A stretch of 64,000 nucleotides of DNA from Himantopus leucocephalus (taxonomy: Eukaryota > Chordata > Aves > Charadriiformes > Recurvirostridae): positions 20,215,437-20,279,436 of the forward strand of contig RSEF01000004.1 of assembly GCA_003993805.1 (NCBI GenBank). The letters are read 5' to 3'. Of this stretch, positions 63,770 to 64,000 are shown one piece after another (the first letter of the stretch is position 1; the number at the start of each line of letters is the position of its first letter). Position numbers and translations under genes: made by a program. Below the pieces are notes generated by a model that was given only the letters and a program-made list of their open reading frames with translations, did not search any database and had not been told where the DNA came from.

Positions 63770-64000
63770 TTGATGGTTGCATTGACTGGTCAGTGGATCT
63801 CAAGACATACATGGCTTTGGCAGGTGAACCAGTCCGAGTGAAATGTGCCCTTTTCTACAGCTATATCAGAACTAATTATAGCATGGCCCAAAGCACAGGT
63901 CTTAGGCTTATGTGGTACAAAAACAAAGGAGATTTAGAAGAACCCATTATATTTTCTGAAGTTAGGATGAGCAAGGATGAAGATTCAATATGGTTTCACT
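63770..64000 (+). CDS. IL1RAPL2: IL1RAPL2 exon encoding the start of Ig domain 1 (partial, runs off the window)
   Basis: Two bases complete a split codon (phase 1), followed by 76 open codons from 63772 and one extra base at the edge. The peptide begins [13 protein letters not shown] and contains [30 protein letters not shown] and [12 protein letters not shown]. This is the N-terminal part of the first immunoglobulin-like domain of the IL-1 receptor accessory protein-like family. The [11 protein letters not shown] segment fits IL1RAPL2 better than IL1RAPL1, judged from memory of the family. Visible features are Cys at exon residues 3 and 25 (the Ig domain uses such cysteines in disulfides), the MWYK tryptophan motif typical of the Ig fold, and an N-glycosylation sequon NYS at residues 35-37. 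Family knowledge: single-pass membrane proteins with three extracellular Ig domains and a cytoplasmic TIR domain, acting in synapse organisation. The start codon and signal peptide lie on an upstream exon not seen here, and the 3' end of the exon is outside the window. Confidence 0.96.

Noticed and set aside
1..64000. A CRISPR array, prokaryotic operon, ribosomal RNA or clustered novel gene system
   Set aside because: The sequence is vertebrate intronic DNA; no regularly spaced repeats, structural RNA genes or multi-gene arrangement are present.

Overview
The window is vertebrate nuclear DNA, almost certainly from a bird and probably a non-galliform one. The evidence is several copies of avian CR1 retrotransposons with their typical 3' ends, a solo LTR of a type common in bird genomes, ancient amniote MIR-like SINE remnants, and one recognisable protein-coding exon. 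Two 100-N gaps and five single-N joins mark a draft assembly.

The only coding sequence I can support lies at the right edge. An exon starts at 63770, directly after a polypyrimidine-tract/AG acceptor, and runs off the window at 64000. It encodes the start of the first immunoglobulin domain of IL1RAPL2 (interleukin-1 receptor accessory protein-like 2, a synaptic adhesion and IL-1-receptor-family protein). The exon begins in phase 1, as expected after the signal-peptide exon. IL1RAPL genes have very large 5' introns, so the preceding 63.7 kb is read as one intron. No second exon, other gene or structural RNA gene was found.

Layout: 1-11 kb is unique, AT-rich intron with one MIR-like remnant (about 2.05-2.15 kb), a 100-N gap at 8570-8669 and an isolated 188-codon open frame on the minus strand. 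11.3-13.1 kb holds two decayed CR1 ORF2 pieces in opposite orientation; the minus-strand one joins ORF2 linker sequence directly to a CR1 3' end. 15.7-16.4 kb is a 5'-truncated CR1 (+). 19.6-20.2 kb is a 577-bp solo LTR (-). 23.6-23.9 kb has an 18-bp perfect inverted repeat bounding about 260 bp. 25.0-27.4 kb has MIR-like remnants and two small tandem repeats. 33.1-33.4 kb and 52.5-53.0 kb are direct duplications, each joined by a single N. 35.1-35.6 kb is a probable ancient CR1/L3-like remnant. 46.4-47.5 kb has three CR1 3' ends in the same orientation, one cut by a gap. 61.0-61.3 kb is a CpG-rich patch about 2.5 kb upstream of the exon.

There is no operon-like or multi-gene system here. The open reading frames longer than 60 codons scattered through the window look like chance frames or antisense shadows of repeats. 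The most informative signals are the exon, the CR1/LTR history and the assembly-join duplications.
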